A stretch of 64,000 bases of DNA, taken from NCBI RefSeq assembly GCF_016807185.1, contig NZ_JAEVYN010000001.1, positions 2,382,161 through 2,446,160 on the forward strand, written 5' to 3'. Shown piece after piece: positions 54,345 to 63,009 of the stretch. The position numbers and the translations under genes were made by a program. The notes beneath the pieces were generated by a model that was given only the letters and a program-made list of their open reading frames with translations, was not told where the DNA came from and made no database searches. Position 1 is the stretch's first letter; each line of letters opens with the position of its first letter. Source of the DNA: Leptolyngbya sp. Cla-17. Lineage in GTDB: Bacteria > Cyanobacteriota > Cyanobacteriia > Leptolyngbyales > Leptolyngbyaceae.

Positions 54345-56780
54345 CTAAAGCATTTGCCAATCTTGAATCCGCCATTCACCATCTTTCCGCACCAAATTGT
54401 ATTGAACTCGTAAGCTGTCAGTTTGAGGAGATCCCTCAACAGCGCCATTGCGATAGATTTCCGTCGTTTCCTTCACATCCGCAACGACCCTTGCTTCATT
54501 TGCGGCGGTAGAAACAGCTGAAGATGGCGTACCCGATGAAGTTGCGGCAGCCATCGGTGATGGACTGGTGCCTGTAGTACTGGAATTGATTTCTGAAGCC
54601 GGAAGACTGACTTGAGGGCTGGGAGTGCTGGTATCCAGACCGGCACTGGCTGGCAATAGTTCTACGCTCTCAACCGTGACATCGTGTTGATAAACTCGAT
54701 ACTCACCGTTGCGCTTGAGATCTTCTGCATCCGTGCGCCAAGCTGAAAGACTTGGCTCTATCAGGATAGTGTCTAGCTGAGAAATTTCGTAGGTAGACCC
54801 CATTGCCTTAGATTTTGCCGCGAACCAGGAGGAAAGTACTGTCTGAGCCGACTCTTTATCCAGGGTTGCAGCAGTGACAGGCGCGATCGCGCCATCACCT
54901 AGATCCATCAACGGTTTATCCAACTGCACCAGTAGTTTCTCGTCTTGCTGTTGGGCAACCTGATTGGAGGTATTTTGCCATCCTTTAGCAAGCAAAGAGA
55001 GGAAAAAGCCCAAGACAATAACCCCTAGGAGCGCCAATCCGGGCAATAACCATCGAGCAAATTGGGGAGCGATTCTAGAACGATTGCTCTGCTGATTCCG
55101 ATTTGACCCACTGCTATCTTCTGATTTGGGGCGATCGCTGCGACGACGAATCTGTTCCGTGGGGCGCGTGGGCAATTCCTGCTTTTCACTGATTGGTTCT
55201 TCGCCATCTCGCTCTGCCATTGGCATCGCCGAGCCATTTGACAGGTCAGAACTTAGAGTTGCGGTCGCTGAACGAGAGGTGATTCGAGCTTTTGCCGCTG
55301 CAATCAGTGACTCGTGATCAGTTTCTCGCTCCCAATTTGCATAAGAGCCAGAGTTGACAACGGGTTCACGATTTTCCGCAATGGACTGTAACCCATTACT
55401 GGATGCATAGGTAACCGCTGCTAACCGATTAGGCGCAGTCCGACTGGATAGGTCTGCAACTTCTGAAGACCGAAAGGGGACTCGATGATTAGCCGCTTCC
55501 GCCTCTGGCAACTGCTCCAAATAGTTCTGTACATGGGGATCAGCAAAATATTCTTTGAGTACCGCTTGGCACTGCGCTAAATCGCGGAAGTGGGGAAATA
55601 CCTCATCTTGAAACCAGCGCTCTGTATAGAGGCAAAGCCCCGGCAACAGGTCAGGCGAGTCTTGAGAATGCTGACGGATAAATGCAATCGAGTCTTGCTC
55701 TTGACTGAGTTCCAACGCTTGACTGGCTTCCTCAGTTTGACCCAGCAAAAGAGAACAGACTGCCTTTTCTAAGTTCACATCCTGGCGATCGCTCAGCCGA
55801 GTCAAATACTGCTTTGCACGCTGCACTAACTCTGGGTAATGGTCGGCAAAGCCTCTTGCCAACAAGGCATAAACGGCTAAATAGGTTGCCACCGCCGAAG
55901 GGCGATTCGCTTCCCGCTCAAACAAGAACTGCTGCTCTTCTGCCGTTAGATAGGCGCGGATCTGCTGAATGAAACGCAAAAAGTCATCTACATTCAGACC
56001 CGATTGATCATCATTCACCCCATCCATACCGCCGCGATCTTGCAGCATTGCCTGTAAAAGCCCAATGCCTTTATTTCGGGCATCCACCGCTTCTTGCGAA
56101 GCGGCTAGTAGCTCCAATATGCGGTAGGGTCGCAAACGATACAAGTCAGATTGAATCTCTCCGCGCACATTTGCAAACAATCCTTCTCGCAGTAAAAGCT
56201 GTTGTCCAGTTTCGAGAGCTTCACTGGCATTTTCGTATTGAGTCTGCTGCCACTGTTCTCGCCCGAGCTCAAGACATGCCGACGCTACAGTCAGCACAAC
56301 ATCTGAAAAAACAATTGCAGGTTCTCCATAGCGCCCGTCCTTTAAGGTTGCAGTTCCTCCAGTCAAGAAGGGTCGCCCCAACTTAAGGACAAGTTCATAC
56401 TCTCCCAATTCCTGCAAGATCAGTAATGCGCCAATCAATTGAGATTGCTCAATTTCGATGCTAGGTGCATGGGGATCTATTTCAGCGGTGTCTACGGCTC
56501 CTATATAGGCTGAAGGAGCATGGGCTGAGAGCAAGTCAGTCTCAGCAGAAAATTCATAGGTTTTGGCAAGAAAACTGGTGTCGTACCGCTGTCGATGCTC
56601 TGCATCAGACAACACCGCGTAGGCTTGATCAATTAATTGTTTGCGCGTAGTGATTGCCGCGTCGGAATATTCGCGTCGGGGCAACTGCAACGTGCGATCG
56701 CGATGAGCTTGGCGCAACTGATCGCTGGTCGCCTGAATGGGCAAGCCCAGAATTCGATAATAATCAAGCGGAATACGCAC
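54345..56780 (-). CDS. ftn2: Cell division protein Ftn2/ZipN (ARC6-like)
   Basis: The protein (811 residues from a GTG at 56780) begins with a J-like domain (RIPLDYYRILGLPIQA, QLIDQAYAVLSDAEHRQRYD) without the HPD tripeptide, then a long helical region (about 120-500), a linker, one membrane helix (ARWLLPGLALLGVIVLGFFL, near 575), and a C-terminal IMS domain (SSWFAAKSKAMGSTYEISQL, ending GEWRIQDWQML). This layout matches Ftn2/ZipN, the cyanobacterial relative of plastid ARC6, which tethers FtsZ to the membrane. A TTG five codons upstream is possible. pdhA is divergent; the 2H phosphoesterase follows by 12 bp. Confidence 0.92.
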   Translation of the reverse strand: MRIPLDYYRILGLPIQATSDQLRQAHRDRTLQLPRREYSDAAITTRKQLIDQAYAVLSDAEHRQRYDTSFLAKTYEFSAETDLLSAHAPSAYIGAVDTAEIDPHAPSIEIEQSQLIGALLILQELGEYELVLKLGRPFLTGGTATLKDGRYGEPAIVFSDVVLTVASACLELGREQWQQTQYENASEALETGQQLLLREGLFANVRGEIQSDLYRLRPYRILELLAASQEAVDARNKGIGLLQAMLQDRGGMDGVNDDQSGLNVDDFLRFIQQIRAYLTAEEQQFLFEREANRPSAVATYLAVYALLARGFADHYPELVQRAKQYLTRLSDRQDVNLEKAVCSLLLGQTEEASQALELSQEQDSIAFIRQHSQDSPDLLPGLCLYTERWFQDEVFPHFRDLAQCQAVLKEYFADPHVQNYLEQLPEAEAANHRVPFRSSEVADLSSRTAPNRLAAVTYASSNGLQSIAENREPVVNSGSYANWERETDHESLIAAAKARITSRSATATLSSDLSNGSAMPMAERDGEEPISEKQELPTRPTEQIRRRSDRPKSEDSSGSNRNQQSNRSRIAPQFARWLLPGLALLGVIVLGFFLSLLAKGWQNTSNQVAQQQDEKLLVQLDKPLMDLGDGAIAPVTAATLDKESAQTVLSSWFAAKSKAMGSTYEISQLDTILIEPSLSAWRTDAEDLKRNGEYRVYQHDVTVESVELLPASAGLDTSTPSPQVSLPASEINSSTTGTSPSPMAAATSSGTPSSAVSTAANEARVVADVKETTEIYRNGAVEGSPQTDSLRVQYNLVRKDGEWRIQDWQML

Positions 56781-56986
56781 AGTACACTTCCCCAACGGTA
56801 AGAAGCAAGGTTAAGCTATGCTATGTTAGCGTCTTACAGCATCCTGTCAAGATGCCAAAAAGACAGACAGTTGACTGATTCAGTCAATAGAGTGGAAGCT
56901 TACACCCAGAATAAGCAAAATACTCTGGTCAGCAACATAAATTCTAGGAAGCTTGTTAAAGAGTGTCTGAGGTCAAAACAGCGCCC

Positions 56987-58018
56987 ATGGTTCAGGAGAG
57001 AACGGTTCCCAGTTTGCTATCCGCGATCGTCACCATCACGAAAGAAGAAGGGATGGTGCTTTATGAAGACATGATTTTAGGGCGTTTTTTTGAAGATAAA
57101 TGCGCTGAAATGTACTATCGCGGCAAGATGTTTGGATTTGTCCACCTATACAACGGGCAAGAAGCCATATCCAGTGGGGTCATTAAAGCGATGCGCCCTG
57201 GTGAAGACTATGTTTGCAGCACTTATCGCGATCACGTTCATGCCCTCAGTGCTGGGGTGCCAGCACGAAACGTCATGGCAGAACTATTTGGTAAAGCTAC
57301 AGGTTGCAGCAAAGGCCGCGGTGGCTCTATGCATTTATTTTCCGCCGAGCATCGCTTATTAGGCGGGTTTGCTTTTATTGGTGAAGGAATCCCCGTTGCG
57401 ACTGGAGCTGCCTTTCAATCTAAGTATCGGCGGGAGGTGTTGGGGGATGAAACTGCCGATCAAGTAACTGCCGCCTTTTTTGGCGATGGCACGACAAACA
57501 ATGGTCAGTTTTTTGAATGCCTAAACATGGCGGCATTGTGGAAATTACCCATTCTGTTTGTGGTGGAAAATAATAAGTGGGCGATCGGCATGGCGCATGA
57601 GCGGTCAACCTCTCAGCCAGAAATCTACAAAAAGGCAAGTGTATTTGGGTTGCCAGGAGTTGAAGTGGATGGCATGGATATCATGGCAGTTCACACGGTG
57701 GCTCAAGAAGCAGTGGCAAGGGCACGTGCTGGCGAAGGTCCTACCTTGATTGAATGCCTGACTTACCGCTTCCGAGGGCATTCACTGGCAGATCCAGATG
57801 AACTTCGCTCCAAAGAGGAAAAAGAACTCTGGTTTGCGCGCGATCCAATCAAAAAGTTTTCAGCTTATTTGATTGAACAAAATTTAGCTACCCACGATGA
57901 GCTAAAGGCGATCGAAAAGAAAATTCAAGCAGAAGTTGAGCAAGCCGTTGAATATGCCCTAGAAAGTCCAGAGCCTAACCCTGCCGAACTTTATCGATAT
58001 ATCTTTGCTGAGGACTAG
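56987..58018 (+). CDS. pdhA: Pyruvate dehydrogenase E1 component, alpha subunit
   Basis: The 343-residue protein (from the ATG at 56987; GTG at 56963 would add eight residues) has MYYRGKMFGFVHLYNGQEA, GRGGSMHLFS, and the TPP-binding motif GDGTTNNGQFFECLNMAALW with VVENN, and the phosphorylation-loop region YRFRGHSLADPDE. With E1 beta it decarboxylates pyruvate to acetyl groups. Start choice is by likeness to cyanobacterial proteins beginning MVQERT. No other complex gene is adjacent, as is common in cyanobacteria. Confidence 0.97.
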   Translation: MVQERTVPSLLSAIVTITKEEGMVLYEDMILGRFFEDKCAEMYYRGKMFGFVHLYNGQEAISSGVIKAMRPGEDYVCSTYRDHVHALSAGVPARNVMAELFGKATGCSKGRGGSMHLFSAEHRLLGGFAFIGEGIPVATGAAFQSKYRREVLGDETADQVTAAFFGDGTTNNGQFFECLNMAALWKLPILFVVENNKWAIGMAHERSTSQPEIYKKASVFGLPGVEVDGMDIMAVHTVAQEAVARARAGEGPTLIECLTYRFRGHSLADPDELRSKEEKELWFARDPIKKFSAYLIEQNLATHDELKAIEKKIQAEVEQAVEYALESPEPNPAELYRYIFAED

Positions 58019-58525
58019 AACCAATTCAATGCGTTCTTCTTGAGATAACTGTCTCTAAGCATGGCGCTGTGCTTTTGCTACAGTGAAGTAAATTACATAG
58101 TGTTTTTAGTACGTTCATTTTTAACTTAGTAGGAGACATCCTTTTGGAAAAGAAAACGAATCCCTGTCAGTCAATAGGCAGAAATTCTGCTTCGCAATGG
58201 CAGGGGTAGGCTTACCGTGATACCTTAGTGGATGGCATACGTACTCAAGCAAAGCAACACATTAGAGCAGCCACCTAATTTGTTCCATGATTTATATCTA
58301 AAGTCTTGCGTAACGGTCATGCTATTGCAGCCTTATTTAGTTAGCGTTAGCGCAACCGCAAAACTGGTGAGTTATCAATTGCTTTGATCAAGCTGTGTTT
58401 TAAGTATTTGTTTGATGCAAGAAGTAGCTGGTTCAGGTCTTGGGTGTATATGTCACCGCATAATTAAGAGTCGCGTTAATAGAAAAAGTTTGTTTAGTTA
58501 ATATCCAAGTCTAGAGGTATCTTTC
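58019..58525. other. Long leader region of the RRM gene, with a candidate structured element
   Basis: The 507 bp separate pdhA from the RNA-binding protein gene. CCCTGTCA (58162-58169) can pair with TGGCAGGG (58198-58205), enclosing GCAGAAATTCTGC (58178-58190), which folds on itself. This could be an RNA structure or the pdhA terminator region. Cyanobacterial rbp genes often have long cold-responsive leaders. No family was recognised. Confidence 0.5.
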
Positions 58526-58993
58526 ATGTCCGTTCGTCTATACATAGGCAACCTTTCGGAAGACTTAACTCGCCAAGAACTTGAGGCGGTTTTTACCGAA
58601 GTAGCCGATTCAATTTCTACCAAGCTCATTACTGATCGGAAAACGAATAAGTGTAGAGGCTTTGGCTTTGTGACTGTCAAAACGGATGAAGAGGCAGATG
58701 CATTCATTGAAAAGTTCAATGGGCATGTGCTAAACGACAACCCGATCAAAATTGAGAAGGCATTACCTAGAGCCAAAGAAAAAGAGGATGACCTGGAGCC
58801 TGCTGTTAGTACTGCTTCTGTTCCCGCGCCAAGTGGGGCACGCAAAGGTGGTGTAAATAAGGGTTCTAATGCTAAAGCCCGTAAAGGTGGAACATCTAGC
58901 CCCGATTTAGAAAGTGTTCAGCCTGATCCTCGATGGGCACAAGATTTAGAGAAGTTAAAGCAACTTTTGGCTGCACAAACAACCAACTCATAA
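58526..58993 (+). CDS. RRM-type RNA-binding protein (cyanobacterial Rbp family)
   Basis: The 155-residue protein has one RNA-recognition motif: RNP2 LYIGNL (residues 5-10) and RNP1 KCRGFGFVTV (about 43-52). After residue 82 comes a Gly/Lys/Ser-rich low-complexity region (ARKGGVNKGSNAKARKGGTS) and a short conserved-looking C-terminus with WAQDLEKLKQLLAAQ. Cyanobacterial Rbps bind mRNA, are often cold-induced, and some guide thylakoid-bound mRNAs. Most short Rbps end in a Gly-rich tail; the helical C-terminal extension here marks the longer subtype. Confidence 0.93.
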   Translation: MSVRLYIGNLSEDLTRQELEAVFTEVADSISTKLITDRKTNKCRGFGFVTVKTDEEADAFIEKFNGHVLNDNPIKIEKALPRAKEKEDDLEPAVSTASVPAPSGARKGGVNKGSNAKARKGGTSSPDLESVQPDPRWAQDLEKLKQLLAAQTTNS

Positions 58994-59603
58994 CTGCAAG
59001 CCGTTGTCGGATACGGTTTGGTTATATGTGGGGATTAATCAGTTGCATGTAAACGTTATGTGCAACTGAGTTTCCACTATGAAATTTTTTTTGGAAGAAG
59101 GATTCTCAGAAGATTTTATACTTCCCTCCTTATAAGTAGAGCTGACAAAGGTAACTTGTGTGATGTCTTAGGATAGCCGGACACCACACAGGTAGATGGG
59201 TATTAGTAGGGTTACTCGGGTTGGAGATGCTACGCTGCGGTAATTGTACTCTCACCCAAAAGTTAATGCGTTATAGCTAGACTCTGACTCACTCCACGGA
59301 CGCTACATCGTTTCCTCTTAAATTTCTAAGCTTTTCTTTTATTAATTAATTCTGAATCTTTGTCATTCCGCTTTGTTGCTGTATCAACTCGATAGCATAG
59401 CTTCTGGGAAATGATAGCCAAAATTTGTTGCGAATTGTAAAAAAGCTTGCGGTTCTAAGATTTAAACACTATCTATAGTAGTGTCAACTGGTAGATAGCC
59501 CTACATGCAGCGCTTGCCACTCTGGATTGGATCTATTTCAAGCCAGCGCTAGCGGTTTATCCAGTGCGATGCAATCATCAACATCAAAAGCGAGAAGTGA
59601 ATT
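58994..59603. other. Long intergenic region, nothing recognised
   Basis: The 610 bp between the RRM gene and a 65-residue protein gene contain no frame with coding signals and no tRNA-like sequence (no TTCRA-type T-loop). The A/T-rich part near 59330-59480 is a likely promoter area. An unrecognised small RNA cannot be excluded. Confidence 0.5.
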
Positions 59604-59801
59604 ATGGACTACCAAACAAGATTAAATCCCTGGGTCATTAGCAAACTGCTGCCTAACCTTAAACAACTCGCTGTAATTCGCTTTCGCCGTAGAAACGATG
59701 CAGAAGCGTATCTTAAAGTTCTCAAGGAGATGCAGCCCCAAGGAAAGTTTGCGATTTCATTTGATGGTGATACGCGAGAATATGCCACTCAAGCTGAGTA
59801 A
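59604..59801 (+). CDS. Small conserved-looking cyanobacterial protein
   Basis: The 65-residue protein reads NPWVISKLLPNLKQLAVIRF, then RRRNDAEAYLKVLKEMQPQG and KFAISFDGD. It is a plausible small alpha/beta domain, similar to short hypothetical proteins in other cyanobacteria, and has coding-like composition. GAGAAGTG precedes the ATG by about 5 bases. Function is unknown; it is not in an evident operon. Confidence 0.7.
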   Translation: MDYQTRLNPWVISKLLPNLKQLAVIRFRRRNDAEAYLKVLKEMQPQGKFAISFDGDTREYATQAE

Positions 59802-59969
59802 TTGTCAAGAAGTCTGCGGTAACTCCAGAGTGTAGGGTTGAAAAAAATAAATAGCGATCGCGCCTCTGCGCATGTGTTTATAAAGAGTATCTTTGTCAGT
59901 TAGTCAGCAGCCTTTTCTATCTAAGCGGCTGTGCAACAATAAAAGCCAGAGCAGGATTGGGACAAGGCA

Positions 59970-61175
59970 GTGCAACTGGAAACAGACAGTAATCAAAGGA
60001 CTCTTGATCACGTTATCACTCAACGGATTATCGAGAGTCCTGACCATAGAATTTCTTTTGCAGAGTATATGGACTTGGCGCTCTACCATCCACAGTATGG
60101 ATACTATGCGTCATCCTCTGCTCAAATGGGTGCAGCCGGAGATTTTTTTACTTCCTGCCACTTGAGTGCCGATTTTGGCGAATTATTAGCCGAACAGTTT
60201 GTTCAAATGTGGGAGCTTTTAAAGCAGCCAAAGCCCTTTACTCTAGTGGAAATGGGAGCGGGACAGGGATTGTTGGCGATGGATGTGCTGACTGCTCTAC
60301 AACACAATCACCCAAATTGTTTTGCTTGTTTAGAATATGTGATTATCGAGCGGGCAGCAGCGCTGATTCAAGTACAACAGCACCAATTGCAACAGTTTCT
60401 TGCAGCAGGAGTCTTGATTAATTGGTGCGATTTTGCAGATATCCCCGATTCAATCACAGGCTGCTTTTTCTCTAATGAATTAGTTGATGCACTGTCTGTA
60501 CATCAAGTGGTGTTAGAAGCAGGGCAATTAAGGGAAATTTACATCTCTGTAAATCAGCAAGATTCGCAAACTCATTTTGTAGAAGTCGTTGGCGACCTTT
60601 CAACCTCTCAGCTTGTAGATTATTTTGACGTTGTTGGCATCGATCTGCGATCGCCCCCTTACCCCGATGGATATCGCACTGAAGTGAATTTGGCAGCCCT
60701 AGATTGGATGACGACTGTTGCCACTCACCTTGAGCGAGGCTATGTCCTCACGATTGACTACGGCTATCCCAGCGATCGCTATTACCATCCTGCTCGGACA
60801 GGCACTCTTCAGTGCTACTTTCAGCACCAGCATCACTCCGACCCCTATCGCAATGTAGGGCAACAAGATATCACTGCTCACGTTAATTTTACCGCTTTAG
60901 AAAAGCAGGGGGAACTTCATGGACTGAAATGCGTCGGATATACCAAGCAGGCATTGTTTTTGATGGCACTAGGGTTAGGCGATCGCCTAATGGCTCTGAG
61001 TCAGTCCTCTGCAACAGATGCTCAATCGATTCAAGAAGTTCTCCGTCGTCGTGATGCATTGCACAGCTTAATTAACCCAATTGGTTTAGGTGATTTTGGG
61101 GTTTTAATTCAAAGCAAAGGAGTTGAATCGACGGTGCCACTTATGGGACTCATGGGTGAGATTGCAAATGCTTAA
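59970..61175 (+). CDS. MidA/NDUFAF7-like SAM-dependent methyltransferase
   Basis: The 401-residue protein has the N-terminal ISFAEYMDLALYHPQYGYYA, MGAAGDFFTSCHLSADFGEL and the SAM-binding VEMGAGQGLLAMDVL followed by GCFFSNELVDALSVHQV, all typical of the MidA/DUF185 family. In mitochondria NDUFAF7 methylates an Arg of complex I during assembly; the bacterial target is not known, though the cyanobacterial NDH-1 is an attractive candidate. The start is GTG at 59970 after GACAAGG. It ends at a hairpin shared with the convergent RlpA-like gene. Confidence 0.9.
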   Translation: MQLETDSNQRTLDHVITQRIIESPDHRISFAEYMDLALYHPQYGYYASSSAQMGAAGDFFTSCHLSADFGELLAEQFVQMWELLKQPKPFTLVEMGAGQGLLAMDVLTALQHNHPNCFACLEYVIIERAAALIQVQQHQLQQFLAAGVLINWCDFADIPDSITGCFFSNELVDALSVHQVVLEAGQLREIYISVNQQDSQTHFVEVVGDLSTSQLVDYFDVVGIDLRSPPYPDGYRTEVNLAALDWMTTVATHLERGYVLTIDYGYPSDRYYHPARTGTLQCYFQHQHHSDPYRNVGQQDITAHVNFTALEKQGELHGLKCVGYTKQALFLMALGLGDRLMALSQSSATDAQSIQEVLRRRDALHSLINPIGLGDFGVLIQSKGVESTVPLMGLMGEIANA

Positions 61176-61186
61176 AAAAACAAAAA

Positions 61187-61213
61187 GCGTGAATAGCTAA
61201 GAGCCATTCACGC
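61187..61213 (-). terminator. Intrinsic terminator of the RlpA-like gene
   Basis: On the minus strand GCGTGAAT and ATTCACGC form an 8-bp stem (with a 3-bp GCT/AGC extension), followed by TTTTTGTTTTTTT. The T-tract overlaps the stop codon of the MidA-like gene, so the two convergent transcription units abut here. Confidence 0.9.
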
Positions 61214-61340
61214 CTGAGAAAATTTCCGAAAGAAAGTTTACCGCTGTTGTTGACCATGTTTAGCCAAGACTCAACGGTTCTGCCCGTAAACTAACTATTA
61301 AATCTACTCTTACGAGAAGTTTGACGGGGTGGGAGTCTGC

Positions 61341-62558
61341 TTAATTACCGACAACCGCTGCACTTCTAGAATCGACTACTTCCAACTTAACAAGGGCAAC
61401 TCCTGATTGCACCACACCCAGCACACGAGCCGCCGCAGTAGACAGGTCGATGATGCGGTTTCCGTGGAAGGGACCGCGATCGTTAATTCTGACCATCACC
61501 GATTGTCCATTGTTCACATTGGTGACCATAACCTGTGTGCCAAACGGCAAGGTGCGGTGGGCAGCTGTCATAGCATTTTGATTAAAGACTTCGCCACTAG
61601 CGCTGCGATTTCCATGAAAGCCAGGTCCATACCACGAGGCAAATCCGGTTAGCTTAAATTGGATGGGTCCCAATGAGACAATTTGATTTCTCCAAGCGAT
61701 CGGTTTTCCAATGACCCCGCGCAGTGGAGTAGCATCGCCTAAAAGCCGCCTTAAACGGTTAGTTGCTTGGAGCGCATCTTTTTCTAGGTTGCGGGTAGAA
61801 TCGGGCAAAACGGTGTTGGCGTCAATCACCGCAATTTTGGTAGTGTCTGCCTGAATAAAATAGCGATCGCGCTCAGCTGATGCGCTATCGGCTTGACTGC
61901 CCCAAGCCACAGTAATTTTGTCTGCATCTAGCCCATTGCGATAAAGCTGATTCAGTCTTGCAGCAATCGCAGCGGCTCTCCAAACAGGATCATCTTCAGA
62001 AGAACTATCAATAGTGCTTAGGTTCAATTCTTGTGAATCTAACTCAGACAAAGACTCAGAAGAATTCAGCAGCGAAGTTAGGGAAGAAGACTGTGCTTTC
62101 GCTCGGTTAAGAGACTGAGCATTAGTATGAAGCGGAGCAAAAGAAGAATTTTTTAATTGAGTTCCGAGCTTTGTATCATCCTTGGAAGCTTTGATGGAAC
62201 CCTTGAAGGTTAAGACTGGAATGTTGCGAACATACAACGTTGCCGCTTTTTGTCCAGATAGTTCATGAGGCTGAACCTTAGCAATCACCTCTTTAATGGT
62301 ATCAAGCTCAGGCTTAGTAACTTGTTCACCGACTTTCACAACCTCTCTCGCCTGGGGTACAGCACTCAGAGATTTATTCGATGAAGGCGCAGTTTCGGCT
62401 GCAATTTCGCTGGGGATTGCTTTCAGATTTATCGGCTTAAGGTCTGCGCTAGAACCTTGTTTACTAGGTTCAACAGGAGCGGCATTACTTGAAGTGGAAA
62501 CACCCAGAGTTGCAATCAACAGGGAGGCAGTTAGACTGCTAAAAAGTTTTTGAGTCAT
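61341..62558 (-). CDS. RlpA-like double-psi beta-barrel protein, secreted
   Basis: From the ATG at 62558 the protein is 405 residues with a signal peptide (LFSSLTASLLIATLGVS). A long polar region follows, and residues about 300-400 form the RlpA-like double-psi barrel: TGFASWYGPGFHGNRSASGE, MTAAHRTLPFGTQVMVTNV and RINDRGPFHGNRIIDLS. RlpA enzymes are lytic transglycosylases that act on naked glycan strands at the septum. An upstream ATG 22 codons earlier adds a basic extension and is less likely. The N-terminal region carries no SPOR domain. The terminator at 61187 ends the transcript. Confidence 0.9.
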   Translation of the reverse strand: MTQKLFSSLTASLLIATLGVSTSSNAAPVEPSKQGSSADLKPINLKAIPSEIAAETAPSSNKSLSAVPQAREVVKVGEQVTKPELDTIKEVIAKVQPHELSGQKAATLYVRNIPVLTFKGSIKASKDDTKLGTQLKNSSFAPLHTNAQSLNRAKAQSSSLTSLLNSSESLSELDSQELNLSTIDSSSEDDPVWRAAAIAARLNQLYRNGLDADKITVAWGSQADSASAERDRYFIQADTTKIAVIDANTVLPDSTRNLEKDALQATNRLRRLLGDATPLRGVIGKPIAWRNQIVSLGPIQFKLTGFASWYGPGFHGNRSASGEVFNQNAMTAAHRTLPFGTQVMVTNVNNGQSVMVRINDRGPFHGNRIIDLSTAAARVLGVVQSGVALVKLEVVDSRSAAVVGN

Positions 62559-63009
62559 AATCCATTGGGTAAAAGGCTCATCATTCGGGTTCGAGTTCTG
62601 CACAATTCTTCTGCGTTTCTTCAAGCAACAGGTCTCAACTATGTGTTTTGAATGCTAAAAATTAACGAATCTGCATAAAAGCTCGTGGTCTTAACCCGTA
62701 CTCGGTTCGATTTCGCTCCTATAAATGAGAACTGCAACAGATTATCATGAAGTTTTCGTATTGGGGATCAGTGCTGCCAAAGGATCCCAAAAAGCTTCTG
62801 AAGAAACTTCTGTCCAGAAAAGAACTATAAAGACTACTAGTTCAGACTTTTGGATGATTTTTTAATCAGGATTTTAATTTCCAGCTTCATCAAAACTTTA
62901 TATTTGCGATCGCAAATTTAGCCACCCGTTATTTATTCAAAGAACAAATCTTTAAGTTCTTGAAGACGAAAGAGTACAATGACATCCGAGTCGTTGCTGG
63001 CAGATCTGC
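62559..63009. other. Divergent intergenic region upstream of purM
   Basis: About 450 bp lie between the RlpA-like gene and purM and should contain both promoters. The sequence is A/T-rich near 62850-62930. No regulatory element, repeat or frame was recognised. Confidence 0.5.

Noticed and set aside
59160..59270. Possible tRNA-like segment in the long intergenic region
   Set aside because: No T-loop consensus, acceptor stem or anticodon arm could be found.
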